From an uncultured Clostridia bacterium (GTDB lineage Bacteria > Bacillota > Clostridia > UMGS1810), in NCBI GenBank assembly GCA_934481345.1, contig CAKSPF010000010.1:18191-82190 (forward strand): a stretch of 64,000 nucleotides of DNA, written 5' to 3'. Below are positions 44,355 through 53,308 of this stretch, piece by piece; the stretch's first letter is position 1; each line of letters starts with the position of its first letter. Position numbers and translations under genes: made by a program. The notes under the pieces are model-generated. The model worked only from the letters and a program-made list of their open reading frames with translations. It was not told the origin of the DNA and searched no databases.

Positions 44355-44713
44355 AACCCGGCGGCGAACTTTTAGTATTAAAGGTGAAATGCGATTCTTA
44401 CGGAAATTTGCTTGAAGATATTCCGCCCGATATGCTCTCAAAAAGCGGCGGAAATTTCAACCACCAAAATACATGGAATGCCCTGCCAAAATCCGTCACC
44501 GGCAATAAAGAATACAACTTCTTTCCCCGCGGAAGAGCGGAAATACGAAACGGCAAAGCAATTATCTTTACAAACTATATTACCGAAGAATTAAAGCAAA
44601 AAATTACCGATGCTTTTTATCTCACTGCCGAGAACGGAATCGGGCAGGTAATTTTCAAAATTGACAACTCGTCACACTATAAATATACTGCCAAACGGCA
44701 CGGATTCTTTTGA
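44327..44713 (+). CDS. Hypothetical protein, third gene of the operon
   Basis: A 128-aa protein, ATG after GAAAGGAGTC. It starts MAFKGIFWIKPGGELLVLK and has a Tyr/Phe-rich end. Unknown family. The terminator begins inside its last codons. Confidence 0.55.
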   Translation: MAFKGIFWIKPGGELLVLKVKCDSYGNLLEDIPPDMLSKSGGNFNHQNTWNALPKSVTGNKEYNFFPRGRAEIRNGKAIIFTNYITEELKQKITDAFYLTAENGIGQVIFKIDNSSHYKYTAKRHGFF

Positions 44714-44728
44714 AACCCGTGCCGTTTT
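44693..44728. terminator. Intrinsic terminator between convergent genes
   Basis: AAACGGCACGG (44693-44703) pairs with CCGTGCCGTTT (44717-44727), T's follow. It serves the three-gene operon on the plus strand and also the broken minus-strand gene. Confidence 0.8.
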
Positions 44729-45205
44729 CATATTCCTATATCTTTTAAATTCCGCTTAAGAAAATTCATATACCGTTTTGTCATGCTTAAATTTTCTTCT
44801 TTCATAACAATATCATCAAACAAATCATTCAACATCTTGTACGGACCGAGTTTCATCGGTTCGGATTTTGCATATATTAAATTTATTTACTTCAATATAT
44901 GTTTCAAACTCATCCTGACGTGTTATCTCGCACATGTTCATACCGTCCTCTCCTTCCTTGTACGGGAGTTCGAATTCCAGCATATATTTTTTTACATCAT
45001 CATATGCAAAGATAAAGAGCATATCTGCACTTTCGCAGTACAATTCGTTGTTATTTTTAAATTTTAACTTAATGTTCGGTTCGTCCCACAGCTTTCCAAT
45101 TTCGGAAATAGAATACTTTTCAACATCAATGCCGTTCATTTCAAATAGCAACACATCTTCTTTCCGCACAATATTACCACCGATTCTTATAGCCTCATAA
45201 TTCAC
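44728..45205 (-). pseudogene. Hypothetical gene with a late frameshift
   Basis: GTG 45203-45205 follows GGGAGG and opens a frame ending at 44825 (126 aa). Near 44870 a one-base shift moves the coding signal to another frame, which continues as AKSEPMKLGPYKMLNDLFDD and ends at TGA 44728-44730 beside the terminator. The full protein would be about 171 aa. The shift is at an AATATATG run, a usual slip site. Function unknown. It has the island-type promoter directly upstream. Confidence 0.55.
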
Positions 45206-45248
45206 TGAAATTCCTCCCTAAAACGGCTGCGCCGCATTTGATAAGTAT

Positions 45249-45284
45249 ATTATACCAAACGCGGTGTACCAAAAAAAGTGCATT
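45249..45284 (-). promoter_or_regulatory. Shared-type promoter, copy A
   Basis: On the minus strand AATGCAC (45278-45284), then GGTACACCG 14 nt further on (45262-45270) and TATAAT (45249-45254). It drives the frameshifted gene ending at 44728. Confidence 0.7.
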
Positions 45285-45286
45285 AT

Positions 45287-45460
45287 TCAGCCGGCAGGTT
45301 TCACTGCATTTGCTCCGCATGACGGGCAAAGATTATCCGCACGGTAAACCTTGTCCGGATATTTGCCGGATTTCAGGCAATGCAAGCACCACCCCGCACC
45401 GCACTTTTCGCATCGAAACATATTAACTCCCGATGTCTTGCACAAAGGACAGTATGCCAT
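45287..45460 (-). CDS. Small zinc-ribbon protein, 57 aa
   Basis: ATG 45458-45460 follows AAAGGAGG. The chain has three cysteine pairs: CPLC, CEKC plus CLHC, and CPSC, so it should bind one or two zinc ions. It probably works as a nucleic-acid or protein adaptor. A weak match to the island promoter lies at 45490-45525. The gene is between a nuclease gene and a frameshifted gene, all leftward. Confidence 0.75.
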   Translation of the reverse strand: MAYCPLCKTSGVNMFRCEKCGAGWCLHCLKSGKYPDKVYRADNLCPSCGANAVKPAG

Positions 45461-45518
45461 GTTTAATGCCTCCTTTAAAATTCATCATACCACAGCTATA
45501 TTTACAAATCTTTGAATA

Positions 45519-46649
45519 CTAAATATCCATTTTGATTAAATTTTCTGCCATTTTCATATCATCTTCTATAACCCGTACTAACACATCGTAATCTGCTTCA
45601 TCATCTATCTTCCAATATTGGTAAACAAAGATATCGTTATTATATTGACAGTAATCCTGCCGCATTCCCGTTGGACGTTTGATATTCTGTCCATAATTTA
45701 AATATCCGTTTTCCTTATCTACAAACCATTTTTTCTCCTTATATTTTTCAAAATCTACAGTTCTTTTTTTGCCTAAAAATTCAGCATAACGCCTGTATTG
45801 GCTGCCTTCAATTTGGATTCCGACTCTTTTTCTTACTCCCGAATCCGATTTACGTTCATAAAAGATGCTCAAATTCGCATCATGAGAATAATCCTGAACA
45901 AAATTCAGACCGCTGTATTTCGCGAGAAATTTTTTCAAATACTCTTTAAAATGTGTCATTTTATATTTTTTATAAATGTCTTTAAGATCATGCAGTTCAG
46001 AACATTCCAAAGAGAATTTTTTCTCACTCTCCCGAATCTTTGAATTTATTATATTTTCTATCTCTTTTGTGATTTTTACATATTCATTAACCACATAAGA
46101 ATTGAGCGGGTCGTCAATATATTCAATATACAGTTTATCTATACCGTCAACAATTTCACTGTAAGATATGAACTTCCAGGTTGCGCCGTAATCCTTTTTA
46201 TCAATAAGAATATTATAAATATTATTATCCTTTTTCTCTATTTCAACCTTCATAGGCTGCTTTTGAATTGATACTTCATACTTTCTGCTCACGTCAAAGT
46301 TTGGCGGACACAGAGCTGCTATAATACCGCCTGCAAATGCATCACCCGCCTCTATCTGATACTTTGCAAGCTGTTCAACATACGGAAGGGATTTTATTTT
46401 GTTTTCTATGATATATATTTTATCTTTTTTGCTGCCTTTTTCTGTATGTACGGTTATATCGCGATGCTTTTCTTCACGCTCAACTCTCGGTGTTTTACTT
46501 TCAAAATCCGGAAAAAACGTTTCTATAAAATCCGGATTTGTTCTCATCAACCATGCCCAAAAGTTTGAGTGAAACAATTCCTTTGACCCCAGCGACATTG
46601 CATATACCGGTGATTTTTCTAAATTTTTGATTCTGTCTTCAATATTCAC
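45519..46649 (-). CDS. PD-(D/E)XK nuclease superfamily protein
   Basis: About 376 aa. HRDITVHTEKG with a catalytic Asp, followed by KIYIIENKIKS with the E-x-K pair, then LPYVEQLAKYQ is the PD-(D/E)XK_4 pattern. SELFHSNFWAWLM-like segment (KELFHSNFWAWL) near the N-terminus is typical for the family. GTG 46647-46649 is chosen because GGGAGAG is 6 nt before it. The protein likely cuts DNA or RNA; many relatives are in defence islands. It has its own canonical promoter. Confidence 0.8.
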   Translation of the reverse strand: MNIEDRIKNLEKSPVYAMSLGSKELFHSNFWAWLMRTNPDFIETFFPDFESKTPRVEREEKHRDITVHTEKGSKKDKIYIIENKIKSLPYVEQLAKYQIEAGDAFAGGIIAALCPPNFDVSRKYEVSIQKQPMKVEIEKKDNNIYNILIDKKDYGATWKFISYSEIVDGIDKLYIEYIDDPLNSYVVNEYVKITKEIENIINSKIRESEKKFSLECSELHDLKDIYKKYKMTHFKEYLKKFLAKYSGLNFVQDYSHDANLSIFYERKSDSGVRKRVGIQIEGSQYRRYAEFLGKKRTVDFEKYKEKKWFVDKENGYLNYGQNIKRPTGMRQDYCQYNNDIFVYQYWKIDDEADYDVLVRVIEDDMKMAENLIKMDI

Positions 46650-46679
46650 TTTTATCTCTCCCAAATACGTTATGTGTAT

Positions 46680-46708
46680 ATTATAACTTCTTTAACTGTA
46701 TTTTTCAA
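46680..46708 (-). promoter_or_regulatory. Promoter of the nuclease gene
   Basis: On the minus strand TTGAAA (46703-46708), 17 nt, TATAAT (46680-46685). Normal sigma-A promoter, unlike the island type. Confidence 0.8.
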
Positions 46709-46713
46709 CACAT

Positions 46714-48753
46714 TTATGAAGCAAAGCCAATGCTCCGCTTGTGCTCCTTCTTTGACATAAGCGCCGGCAGATTGAAGTCATCCTTTTCGAGTCTGAACAG
46801 TGTTTCCTTATCCTCGGCATTGTCAAAGCCGGACTTCATAAGCCTTGTTGACTGCCGCATCCCGGCTTGCTCAAGCACATTTCGGGCAAACCTGCCGTTT
46901 CCGAAATTCTCGGTATGCTGTACCGTTTCAAAGATTTCCATTGCCGCTTTTTCCGCAGATTGTGTCATTGTATATTCACTTTCTTTCATCATAAGCTTCA
47001 TAATATCCAAAAGCTCTTTGGCATTATAGTCGGGAAAATCTATGTGGAACGCAATACGGCTTTTTAATCCTTCATTCTTTTCAACAAAAGTTTTCATCTT
47101 GCCGGGGTATCCGGCAAATATAACAATAACATTATCACGGTGATTTTCCATCTCTTGTACAATGGTATTAATTGCCTCATCGGCAAAACTGCCGGAATCG
47201 TCAACGAGAGAATATGCTTCATCAATAAAAAGCACGCCGCCCTGCGCCTGCCGGAATTTTGCCCTGACCGCAGGTGCCGTCCATCCGACATACCTTCCGA
47301 TTAAATCTGCCCTGCCGCACTCAACAAATTCTCCTGTTTCCAAAACACCTTCATTTTTAAGAATTTCCGCAACCAACCGTGCAACTGTCGTTTTGGCACT
47401 GCCCGGATTTCCCGTGAATATCATATGCCTTGAAAAAACAATATCGGATTTAAGATAGCCGTTGCGGATTTTTTGCATTTTATACGATGAAACCATATTA
47501 TCTATAACGTTTTTCACATCGCGCAAACCTATCATATTCTGCAGTTTTTTATATGCGTCGGACATCTTATTTTCTTTTTTTGCAATCTTAATGTCTTTCT
47601 TTGCGTATTCGGTATAAACCCGTTCTTTAAGACTCGACTTCATCCATAAATTAAACATTCTGTGAACCTCAGAGGCTTTATATTTTTCCTTATCAAACTT
47701 TTTGCTTTCAAAACTGTAATCCGCAAGCGAGCTGTTTTTTATAAGATAATTCATATACCTTCTTGCGGCATTGGTGTCCCCTGTTCCCTCGCTGATAGAA
47801 ATAATGTCGATATCCTCCGCCGCATGGCTGATGAGTTTTTTTGAAAACCCCTGCATTTTTGTAATCTCTAAAAAAATCACAAGTACATTTTTTGCATATT
47901 TACGAATCAATGAGGACAGAAAACAAATAACTTGCTCATATGCACAAGCATAGTTACTGTCATCAGAGCTGCGCGGAATCAGTTCCAGTATGATTGTTCC
48001 GCCCTCGGCATTATAGAAAAGATTATCCATATCTTCTTCATCATAGCAGTTGTCTGTGATTTTATAAACACGGTCAATTCTCCTGCCTTTAAGTCTGCCG
48101 TTTGAATACAAACAGTGAGTAAGAAGTTTTGCCTGTTCCAGAGCGCTTCCCGAAACATCTGCTCTTATTTTATAGTGAACGGGATGTCCGAAAAATTCTT
48201 TCGGATGCTTATCCGAATAAATTCTTTTCAGTTCGTCTGTAAAATCGCCGCTTGCCATAAGCTCATTTGCCTTGATTACAGCATCATCATATGTAATGAT
48301 ACTATCCGGAATAAGAGTCTGCGAAACGCAGAAACTTCTGTTATCTCTGTAGTCTAATTTAAGCCGTCTGTTTAAACTGTGCAAACCGATTCTCGCATAC
48401 CCCATGTCAGATATTTGGCTCACCCTATTCTCGAAGTCTTCAACCGTTATTTCGTTAACCTTAATATTGCATTTTTGCTGTGAATACTTCTTAGATACAA
48501 ATAAAATATCATCGTAAATATCGGAAAAGAAATCGTATTTATATCCGGCAACGGCTGATATTTCTTTTTCGCCAAAGTCTTCAAAATACAGTACCTTATT
48601 CTCATTCTCACCGAAACGTCTTTTCGCCTCGGAATTAAGTTTTGATAAAACAGCTTTTTGCTTATCATCCTTTACACTTTCCGCAGAGCATTTCTGAGTT
48701 ATTTCGTTCATCAATTCCTCATTTGCTTCTATAGTTATCTCATAATAAAGCAT
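46714..48753 (-). CDS. CbxX/CfqX-type AAA+ ATPase with degenerate first module
   Basis: A 679-aa protein. Residues about 400-660 are a CbxX-like AAA+ module: LQNMIGLRDVKNVI, Walker A FTGNPGSAKTTVA, Walker B GGVLFIDEAYSLV, FAGYPGKM sensor and RIAFHIDF. Residues about 210-370 look like a second, inactive AAA-like module. The first 190 residues are unknown. CbxX proteins remodel partner complexes; in many Clostridia they go with accessory islands. ATG follows GGAGG; promoter is the island type. Confidence 0.85.
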   Translation of the reverse strand: MLYYEITIEANEELMNEITQKCSAESVKDDKQKAVLSKLNSEAKRRFGENENKVLYFEDFGEKEISAVAGYKYDFFSDIYDDILFVSKKYSQQKCNIKVNEITVEDFENRVSQISDMGYARIGLHSLNRRLKLDYRDNRSFCVSQTLIPDSIITYDDAVIKANELMASGDFTDELKRIYSDKHPKEFFGHPVHYKIRADVSGSALEQAKLLTHCLYSNGRLKGRRIDRVYKITDNCYDEEDMDNLFYNAEGGTIILELIPRSSDDSNYACAYEQVICFLSSLIRKYAKNVLVIFLEITKMQGFSKKLISHAAEDIDIISISEGTGDTNAARRYMNYLIKNSSLADYSFESKKFDKEKYKASEVHRMFNLWMKSSLKERVYTEYAKKDIKIAKKENKMSDAYKKLQNMIGLRDVKNVIDNMVSSYKMQKIRNGYLKSDIVFSRHMIFTGNPGSAKTTVARLVAEILKNEGVLETGEFVECGRADLIGRYVGWTAPAVRAKFRQAQGGVLFIDEAYSLVDDSGSFADEAINTIVQEMENHRDNVIVIFAGYPGKMKTFVEKNEGLKSRIAFHIDFPDYNAKELLDIMKLMMKESEYTMTQSAEKAAMEIFETVQHTENFGNGRFARNVLEQAGMRQSTRLMKSGFDNAEDKETLFRLEKDDFNLPALMSKKEHKRSIGFAS

Positions 48754-48787
48754 CGCAAATTTCCTCCGTATTTCATTTTACGACTTT

Positions 48788-48823
48788 ATTATACAAAATC
48801 CAATGTGCAAAAAATAGTACATT
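48788..48823 (-). promoter_or_regulatory. Shared-type promoter, copy C
   Basis: On the minus strand AATGTAC (48817-48823), GCACATT inverted near-copy 15 nt further, TATAAT (48788-48793). It is 35 nt ahead of the CbxX gene start. The two boxes are an imperfect inverted repeat. Confidence 0.75.
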
Positions 48824-48902
48824 AGATGTTTTGCTGTTTGCATACCTTTCTGCACATTCAAAAAATCAATTTTTGCATACAAATGTCTCATCTTCATCAA
48901 AT

Positions 48903-48938
48903 TGTGGGACATTAAATGTACTTACAATAATTTATAAT
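48903..48938 (+). promoter_or_regulatory. Weaker shared-type promoter, copy J
   Basis: TGTGGGA (48903-48909), TGTAC (48917-48921) and TATAAT (48933-48938). Spacing equals the other copies but the first box is poor. It precedes the WG gene at 48998. Confidence 0.45.
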
Positions 48939-48997
48939 AACTGATGAAAGTCAAATATTTCAAAAGAAAAATCCAAAAAAGAGGAGTGTTTTTAATA

Positions 48998-50044
48998 ATG
49001 AACCTATATAGTTTGGGAAATTGGTATTCCTATACACCGGATATTGAAGTTGAGAAAAAAGATGATAAATATGGTATCGTTTATTTGCCGACCGATGAAA
49101 CATTGCTTCCGTTTGAATACGAAAATATCCTTATAAACGGCGATGCAATAAATAATTTTGTTGTCTATAAAAACGGATTATTCGGCGCAGTTCATTTGGA
49201 GGGAGTATGCGACAACAAAAACGACCTTTTTACGAAGAGACCCTCTTTGCCTCCATATAAAGAAAAACCTATACTTATCTATGATTTGCCGTGTGAATAT
49301 GATTATTTTAATATGATTTATTGCGGTCAGTTTGTGTTTTATAATAATAACGAAAACGTATATTTACATACTGATGACAAAAATACCGTTATCCGCTTTG
49401 AAGAAATATACATAGATGACTATTCTGTCTGGGGAAAGAAAAACAATACTCTTTATCTTGTATCGCTTGGAAAAATAAAATATGAAGAATCTTTCACAGG
49501 TTTTAGATTTCGTGCTTTGGAACGAACTCACGTGAAGTATCGCGATTTTGAGAATAATGACAGATTAATAGAAGTCAATGAAAAACTTACGCTTATTACA
49601 AGTGCAGATTATTTGGCGCATAGTCCGCAGAAAAACTTCTGCTTTGACGGCAGAATCGTTGAATTTGGGTATTATTCGGAAAAATTTGATTTGACATCTT
49701 CAGAAAAACCGTGCTTGCCATTTACAACCAAATTGTACGGAATAAGAGAAAAAAGCGGAGTAAATGTTACATATCCTTTCGCACATACAATTCAATATGT
49801 AGGCAAAAACCGTTTTATAGTAAATGGTATAAACGGAAAATTCGATTTGTTCGAGATAGAGTGTTTCGGCCAGGTCGAAACCGATGACGGAAAGGAAAAC
49901 CTATATGCGAGTTCTCCGAAGCTTCTGCTTGGGGGATATGACTATGTATATCCGCTCGGCAATGGATGCTATGAATTTGGTAGAGAGGACGATAGAATTG
50001 TTTTTTATAATGCGAATGACGGAAAGATTAAAAACACATTATAA
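48998..50044 (+). CDS. WG-repeat-like protein, paralogue 1
   Basis: About 348 aa. I use ATG 48998 (MNLYSLGNWYSYTPD) since its paralogue at 51587 starts at the same place; an upstream Met would add 18 residues. DKYGIVYLPTDETLLPFEYE and NGLFGAVHLEG are WG repeats; the rest is beta-rich. More than half of residues agree with the protein at 51587-52675. No signal peptide. Likely a protein-binding receptor or toxin-immunity-like protein; this is not proven. Confidence 0.7.
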   Translation: MNLYSLGNWYSYTPDIEVEKKDDKYGIVYLPTDETLLPFEYENILINGDAINNFVVYKNGLFGAVHLEGVCDNKNDLFTKRPSLPPYKEKPILIYDLPCEYDYFNMIYCGQFVFYNNNENVYLHTDDKNTVIRFEEIYIDDYSVWGKKNNTLYLVSLGKIKYEESFTGFRFRALERTHVKYRDFENNDRLIEVNEKLTLITSADYLAHSPQKNFCFDGRIVEFGYYSEKFDLTSSEKPCLPFTTKLYGIREKSGVNVTYPFAHTIQYVGKNRFIVNGINGKFDLFEIECFGQVETDDGKENLYASSPKLLLGGYDYVYPLGNGCYEFGREDDRIVFYNANDGKIKNTL

Positions 50045-50270
50045 ATCCAAGGATAAAATTAACGTCCTCAAAACAAGGATGCCGAATGAGCGGTCTTGAC
50101 ATGCCGGCAATTTTACACTATATTAGAGAATAAGGGCTGAAAGCTAATATCCGGCTCTCAGCCCAAACAAAAAACACATGGATTATTATCATTTTTGGAG
50201 TAAATTTTGATATTTATACAAAATGAGGAATTGCCCGAAAAATTTGTTTCTGCCCGTATTATTATTTATA

Positions 50271-50585
50271 TCAGATTATCGTCCGCCAATAATCAAAAAT
50301 GTATCTGTATTTGCCGCCGTCAGAGATTTCACCCTTGTACCGTCTGACACTTCTGTTTGAAATTTTTTTGTAATCAGTACCGTATGCATACGAATATCTG
50401 TCGCGGTACAGACGCCTGTAATAAAACTTACCGTTTTCACATTCATATAAATATGCCGTATGCCATATTCCGCAGGGATAATCCGACAGCAGTTTTAAGT
50501 GACGTTTATACTTATTTTCAGCATTTCTGCGCTTTCGGGTACGCATTTTTTTGTAATCAGCAGGAGTCAGCTTTGCTCTTGACAT
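50271..50585 (-). CDS. Small basic hypothetical protein
   Basis: A 104-aa protein with many Arg, Lys and Tyr (KKMRTRKRRNAENKYKRHL, FYYRRLYRDRYSYAYG), so nucleic-acid or ribosome binding is plausible. It overlaps the end of the HAD gene by 19 bp and is in the same leftward operon. Family not recognised. The 225 bp to its left hold only a GGGCTGA/TCAGCCC hairpin (50134-50164). Confidence 0.5.
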   Translation of the reverse strand: MSRAKLTPADYKKMRTRKRRNAENKYKRHLKLLSDYPCGIWHTAYLYECENGKFYYRRLYRDRYSYAYGTDYKKISNRSVRRYKGEISDGGKYRYIFDYWRTII

Positions 50586-51040
50586 AGTATTTTTATCACC
50601 TCGTTTACCTTAGCTTCATTCAAGCCGCCGTTATCGTCAGAAAAATCGGTTTTTACAAGTTTTCCGGTAAGACCGCAGTTTTCATAATCCCATATTTCAT
50701 CATCAATTATAGCATAAGCTTCAATGTTCTTCCCATAAAGCCATTTTATAATTGCCTCACCGCGCATAGCAATGTAATCATCTGTTTTATCCATTATGCA
50801 AAGTCCGCATCTTTTCAGCTTTCTGTCAAGGTAATCCGCCATGTAATTTTGTTGTTCCTTGCAGATTTTTTCCCAACCTGTGCGCCACGATGAGGTTAAA
50901 ACGATTTTTGCATTGCTTTTATCGATAATGCTTTTGAGCAATTCGACCTTTTTGTTGTCTATTCCCATTAAACCGTAACAGGTTGATTTGGAATTTTTAC
51001 AATTCAAAACACCGTCAATGTCGAGAAAAATTACCTTCAT
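50567..51040 (-). CDS. HAD-superfamily phosphatase, RNA-repair-associated type
   Basis: A 157-aa protein. MKVIFLDIDGVLNC is HAD motif I (Asp-x-Asp), VLTSSWR is motif II, and YAIIDDEIWDYE an acidic motif IV. This short form matches the HAD domain known from Swiss-army-knife RNA repair proteins (HAD_SAK type). It could remove a phosphate from RNA ends or nucleotides. It stands between a Cys-based phosphatase and a basic small protein. Confidence 0.75.
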   Translation of the reverse strand: MKVIFLDIDGVLNCKNSKSTCYGLMGIDNKKVELLKSIIDKSNAKIVLTSSWRTGWEKICKEQQNYMADYLDRKLKRCGLCIMDKTDDYIAMRGEAIIKWLYGKNIEAYAIIDDEIWDYENCGLTGKLVKTDFSDDNGGLNEAKVNEVIKILCQEQS

Positions 51041-51061
51041 GCTCCTTCCGTCCTTTCACAA

Positions 51062-51496
51062 TCATTTATTTCCACGCAATGCCTTTAATGTAAGCCTGAA
51101 TACAAGCTTATTCGGATAGTATCGGTCATCCGCAAAAACCGATATTCCGTTCCGAAAGTAAAATTCGCTTACGGCTGCGGCAACTGCCGCACTTCTCGAC
51201 TGTCCGTGCTCGCACTGGCATATTAAAGTTTTGATTTCTTTTTCATGTGCTGATATAAATTTTGCAATTCTATCCGCTGTTTCTTCATTAAAAAGAGTAA
51301 ATCTCCGTCCGCTGTAATCGTCCGTTTCATCATTTGATATATCATCAAATTCAAGGCGGAGCATATATGCCGGTTTATATTTCAGCATTGGCATATCGGC
51401 ACCCGTATCGCCGATACTGATCAGTGCCGTGTCGGCTTCAAAACGGTTTAATGCTGTTTTCTTTATGTCTTCGTAACTGCATATTTTTATATTCAA
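51062..51496 (-). CDS. Cys-X5-Arg (dual-specificity-like) phosphatase
   Basis: A 144-aa protein. ICQCEHGQSRSAAVAAA carries the C-x5-R active site loop of tyrosine/dual-specificity phosphatases, near residue 105. An Asp in the region ISIGDTGADMPML may act as general acid. Start is TTG 51494-51496, behind AAAGGGGTGATATT. It is the first gene of a leftward operon with HAD and the basic protein and is driven by a promoter back-to-back with that of the WG gene. Confidence 0.75.
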   Translation of the reverse strand: MNIKICSYEDIKKTALNRFEADTALISIGDTGADMPMLKYKPAYMLRLEFDDISNDETDDYSGRRFTLFNEETADRIAKFISAHEKEIKTLICQCEHGQSRSAAVAAAVSEFYFRNGISVFADDRYYPNKLVFRLTLKALRGNK

Positions 51497-51516
51497 AATA
51501 TCACCCCTTTAATTAT

Positions 51517-51566
51517 ATTATAAGCCGCGGTATGCACCTTAAATATCTCATACACGGTGATATAAT
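51517..51566. promoter_or_regulatory. Overlapping divergent shared-type promoters, copies I and L
   Basis: For the WG gene: TATGCAC (51531-51537), CATAC 14-18 nt on, TATAAT (51561-51566). For the phosphatase operon on the minus strand: TATGAGA (51546-51552), GGTGCATAC (51530-51538), TATAAT (51517-51522). Both have the 30-nt distance from box 1 to the -10. One regulator binding here would act on both sides. Confidence 0.65.
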
Positions 51567-51586
51567 GCATAAAAAGGAGTGATTTA

Positions 51587-52675
51587 ATGAGTGAATTGTA
51601 CAAATTCGGAGATTGGCACTCTTATACCCCGGACATTGAAATTGAAAAGAAAGATAACAAATACGGCATTATTTATTTGCCGACAGATGAAACACTGTTA
51701 CCGTTTGAATACGAGAATATACTGATAAACGGCAACGCAATCAATAACTTTTTTGTTGTCAAAAACGGATTGTACGGCGCTGTTCATCTTGAGGGAAAAC
51801 GCGATAGGAAAAATAAGCTTTTTACGAAAAAATCAGACTTAATGCCATACGGCGAAAAGCCAAAACTCATATATGATGTGCCATGCGAATATGATTATTT
51901 TGTCAAAAAACCCGGCGATAATTTTATATTCTACAACAGCCGGGAAAATGTATATCTTAACATAGCTCCCCGAAATACAGTTATCCGCTTTGAAGAAACA
52001 AAAGAGAACTATGCTTCTGTATGGGGCCGAAAAGACGGTATTCTTTATCTGGTACAAAACGGAGAAATACAATATACCGAGCCGTTTAACGGTTTCCGTT
52101 TCAGATGGACACAAGACCGATATGAATTTTTTGATTACGAAAAAAAAGAGGGATTGATGTGTCATGTTATTAAAGATAAGGAAGAGTTTTTTACCAAATA
52201 TATTCTTGTAAAAGATGAAGATTACCTGTCGTGCGGTCAAACTATACCGTTACCGTTAAATATGAACTTTGACGGCAAAATTATTGAGTTTGAATATTAC
52301 TCGCAAAAATTCAATACAATATCTTCATCAAATTCAGAATTGGCATACGAAACAGAATTATTTGGCATATGTGAAAAAACCGGTATACGCATAACCTATC
52401 CGTTTGCACATACATTGCACTATGTCGGCAAAAACCGCTTTATAGCGAACTGCGAAAGCGGAAAATTCGGACTATGCGAAATAAAGTATCTCGGGCAGAG
52501 TGAAACCGAATACGGTAAAGAAAATCTATACGAATTATTTCCGGAGTTTTTGCTTGACGGATATGATTATGTGAATTATTCAGGCGGAAATATCTATGAA
52601 TTCCGGTCGGATGACCGCTCACATATCAGATATAACACCCAAACAGGATGCATAGAAGATGATCCTTTTATATGA
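51587..52675 (+). CDS. WG-repeat-like protein, paralogue 2
   Basis: A 362-aa protein, ATG after AAAAGGAGTG. It aligns along its length with the protein at 48998: YTPDIEIEKKDNKYGIIYLP, LLPFEYENILING, and THSYPFAH-like ITYPFAHTLHYVGKNRF. The pair flanks the HAD/phosphatase operon in a symmetrical way. No membrane segment. Function unknown. Confidence 0.7.
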   Translation: MSELYKFGDWHSYTPDIEIEKKDNKYGIIYLPTDETLLPFEYENILINGNAINNFFVVKNGLYGAVHLEGKRDRKNKLFTKKSDLMPYGEKPKLIYDVPCEYDYFVKKPGDNFIFYNSRENVYLNIAPRNTVIRFEETKENYASVWGRKDGILYLVQNGEIQYTEPFNGFRFRWTQDRYEFFDYEKKEGLMCHVIKDKEEFFTKYILVKDEDYLSCGQTIPLPLNMNFDGKIIEFEYYSQKFNTISSSNSELAYETELFGICEKTGIRITYPFAHTLHYVGKNRFIANCESGKFGLCEIKYLGQSETEYGKENLYELFPEFLLDGYDYVNYSGGNIYEFRSDDRSHIRYNTQTGCIEDDPFI

Positions 52676-52676
52676 G

Positions 52677-52707
52677 AAAAACCGACTTTATAATAAAGTC
52701 GGTTTTT
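52677..52707. terminator. Bidirectional intrinsic terminator
   Basis: A 14-bp perfect stem, 52677-52690 with 52694-52707, loop TAA, flanked by A and T runs. It separates the WG gene and the convergent operon; the latter's last codons lie inside it. Confidence 0.9.
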
Positions 52708-53308
52708 GAATAAAAATATCAATCGGCAGTTTGTTACACGGCAATTCATTACAAATGTAAAAACAGTCCTTTTTTCCTGTGCTTTCTTCATCATAAACAA
52801 CAGTGACGGTGTCAATAATGTTTTTGTGATTATTTACAAAGTCACGCATAATATCCTCCCAGTTAAAATCTGTTGACGAGATTCTGAAATACATATCACG
52901 GCAGTTTATTTTTGTGTAATAAAGTCCTCCGTACCGGGTGCGCAAAAACTCTCTGTTAAGCAAATCGGCGATTTTTGCACAAAGCTTTTCAATATCGTCC
53001 GTATGAGATTTTTTAAGGCTTTCGCTGACCGAATTTACAAAATCAACAGTAAGAAACACATACGGTTTTTCTTTAATGTCTGCTAAAAGAGCAGATATAA
53101 AATCATCTTTTCCGAGCGATACGGCATATGATTTTATAAGGCTTAAACATGCTGCTTTTGTTTGCCAGTTCAGCGTATGCAGATATAGCCACTGCGCAGC
53201 ATACAGAGTTTCATCAACGCAGTCACCTGTATAAATGTGTTGTATGCACGGTATCGCCGTGCCGTCGCGGCGAAGCATAAAGGCTGTATGATTTTTAAAA
53301 TTAGCCAT
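52688..53308 (-). CDS. Hypothetical protein linked to NADAR gene
   Basis: About 206 aa (ATG 53306-53308, MANFKNHTAF; an ATG 12 bases upstream is also open). It is a mixed alpha/beta protein without a known motif; SVSESLKKSHTDDIEKLC and YYTKINCRDMYFRIS may be core parts. It overlaps the NADAR gene by 8 bp, so it is translated with it, and its product may be a partner or target of that enzyme. Confidence 0.55.
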   Translation of the reverse strand: MANFKNHTAFMLRRDGTAIPCIQHIYTGDCVDETLYAAQWLYLHTLNWQTKAACLSLIKSYAVSLGKDDFISALLADIKEKPYVFLTVDFVNSVSESLKKSHTDDIEKLCAKIADLLNREFLRTRYGGLYYTKINCRDMYFRISSTDFNWEDIMRDFVNNHKNIIDTVTVVYDEESTGKKDCFYICNELPCNKLPIDIFIQKPTLL

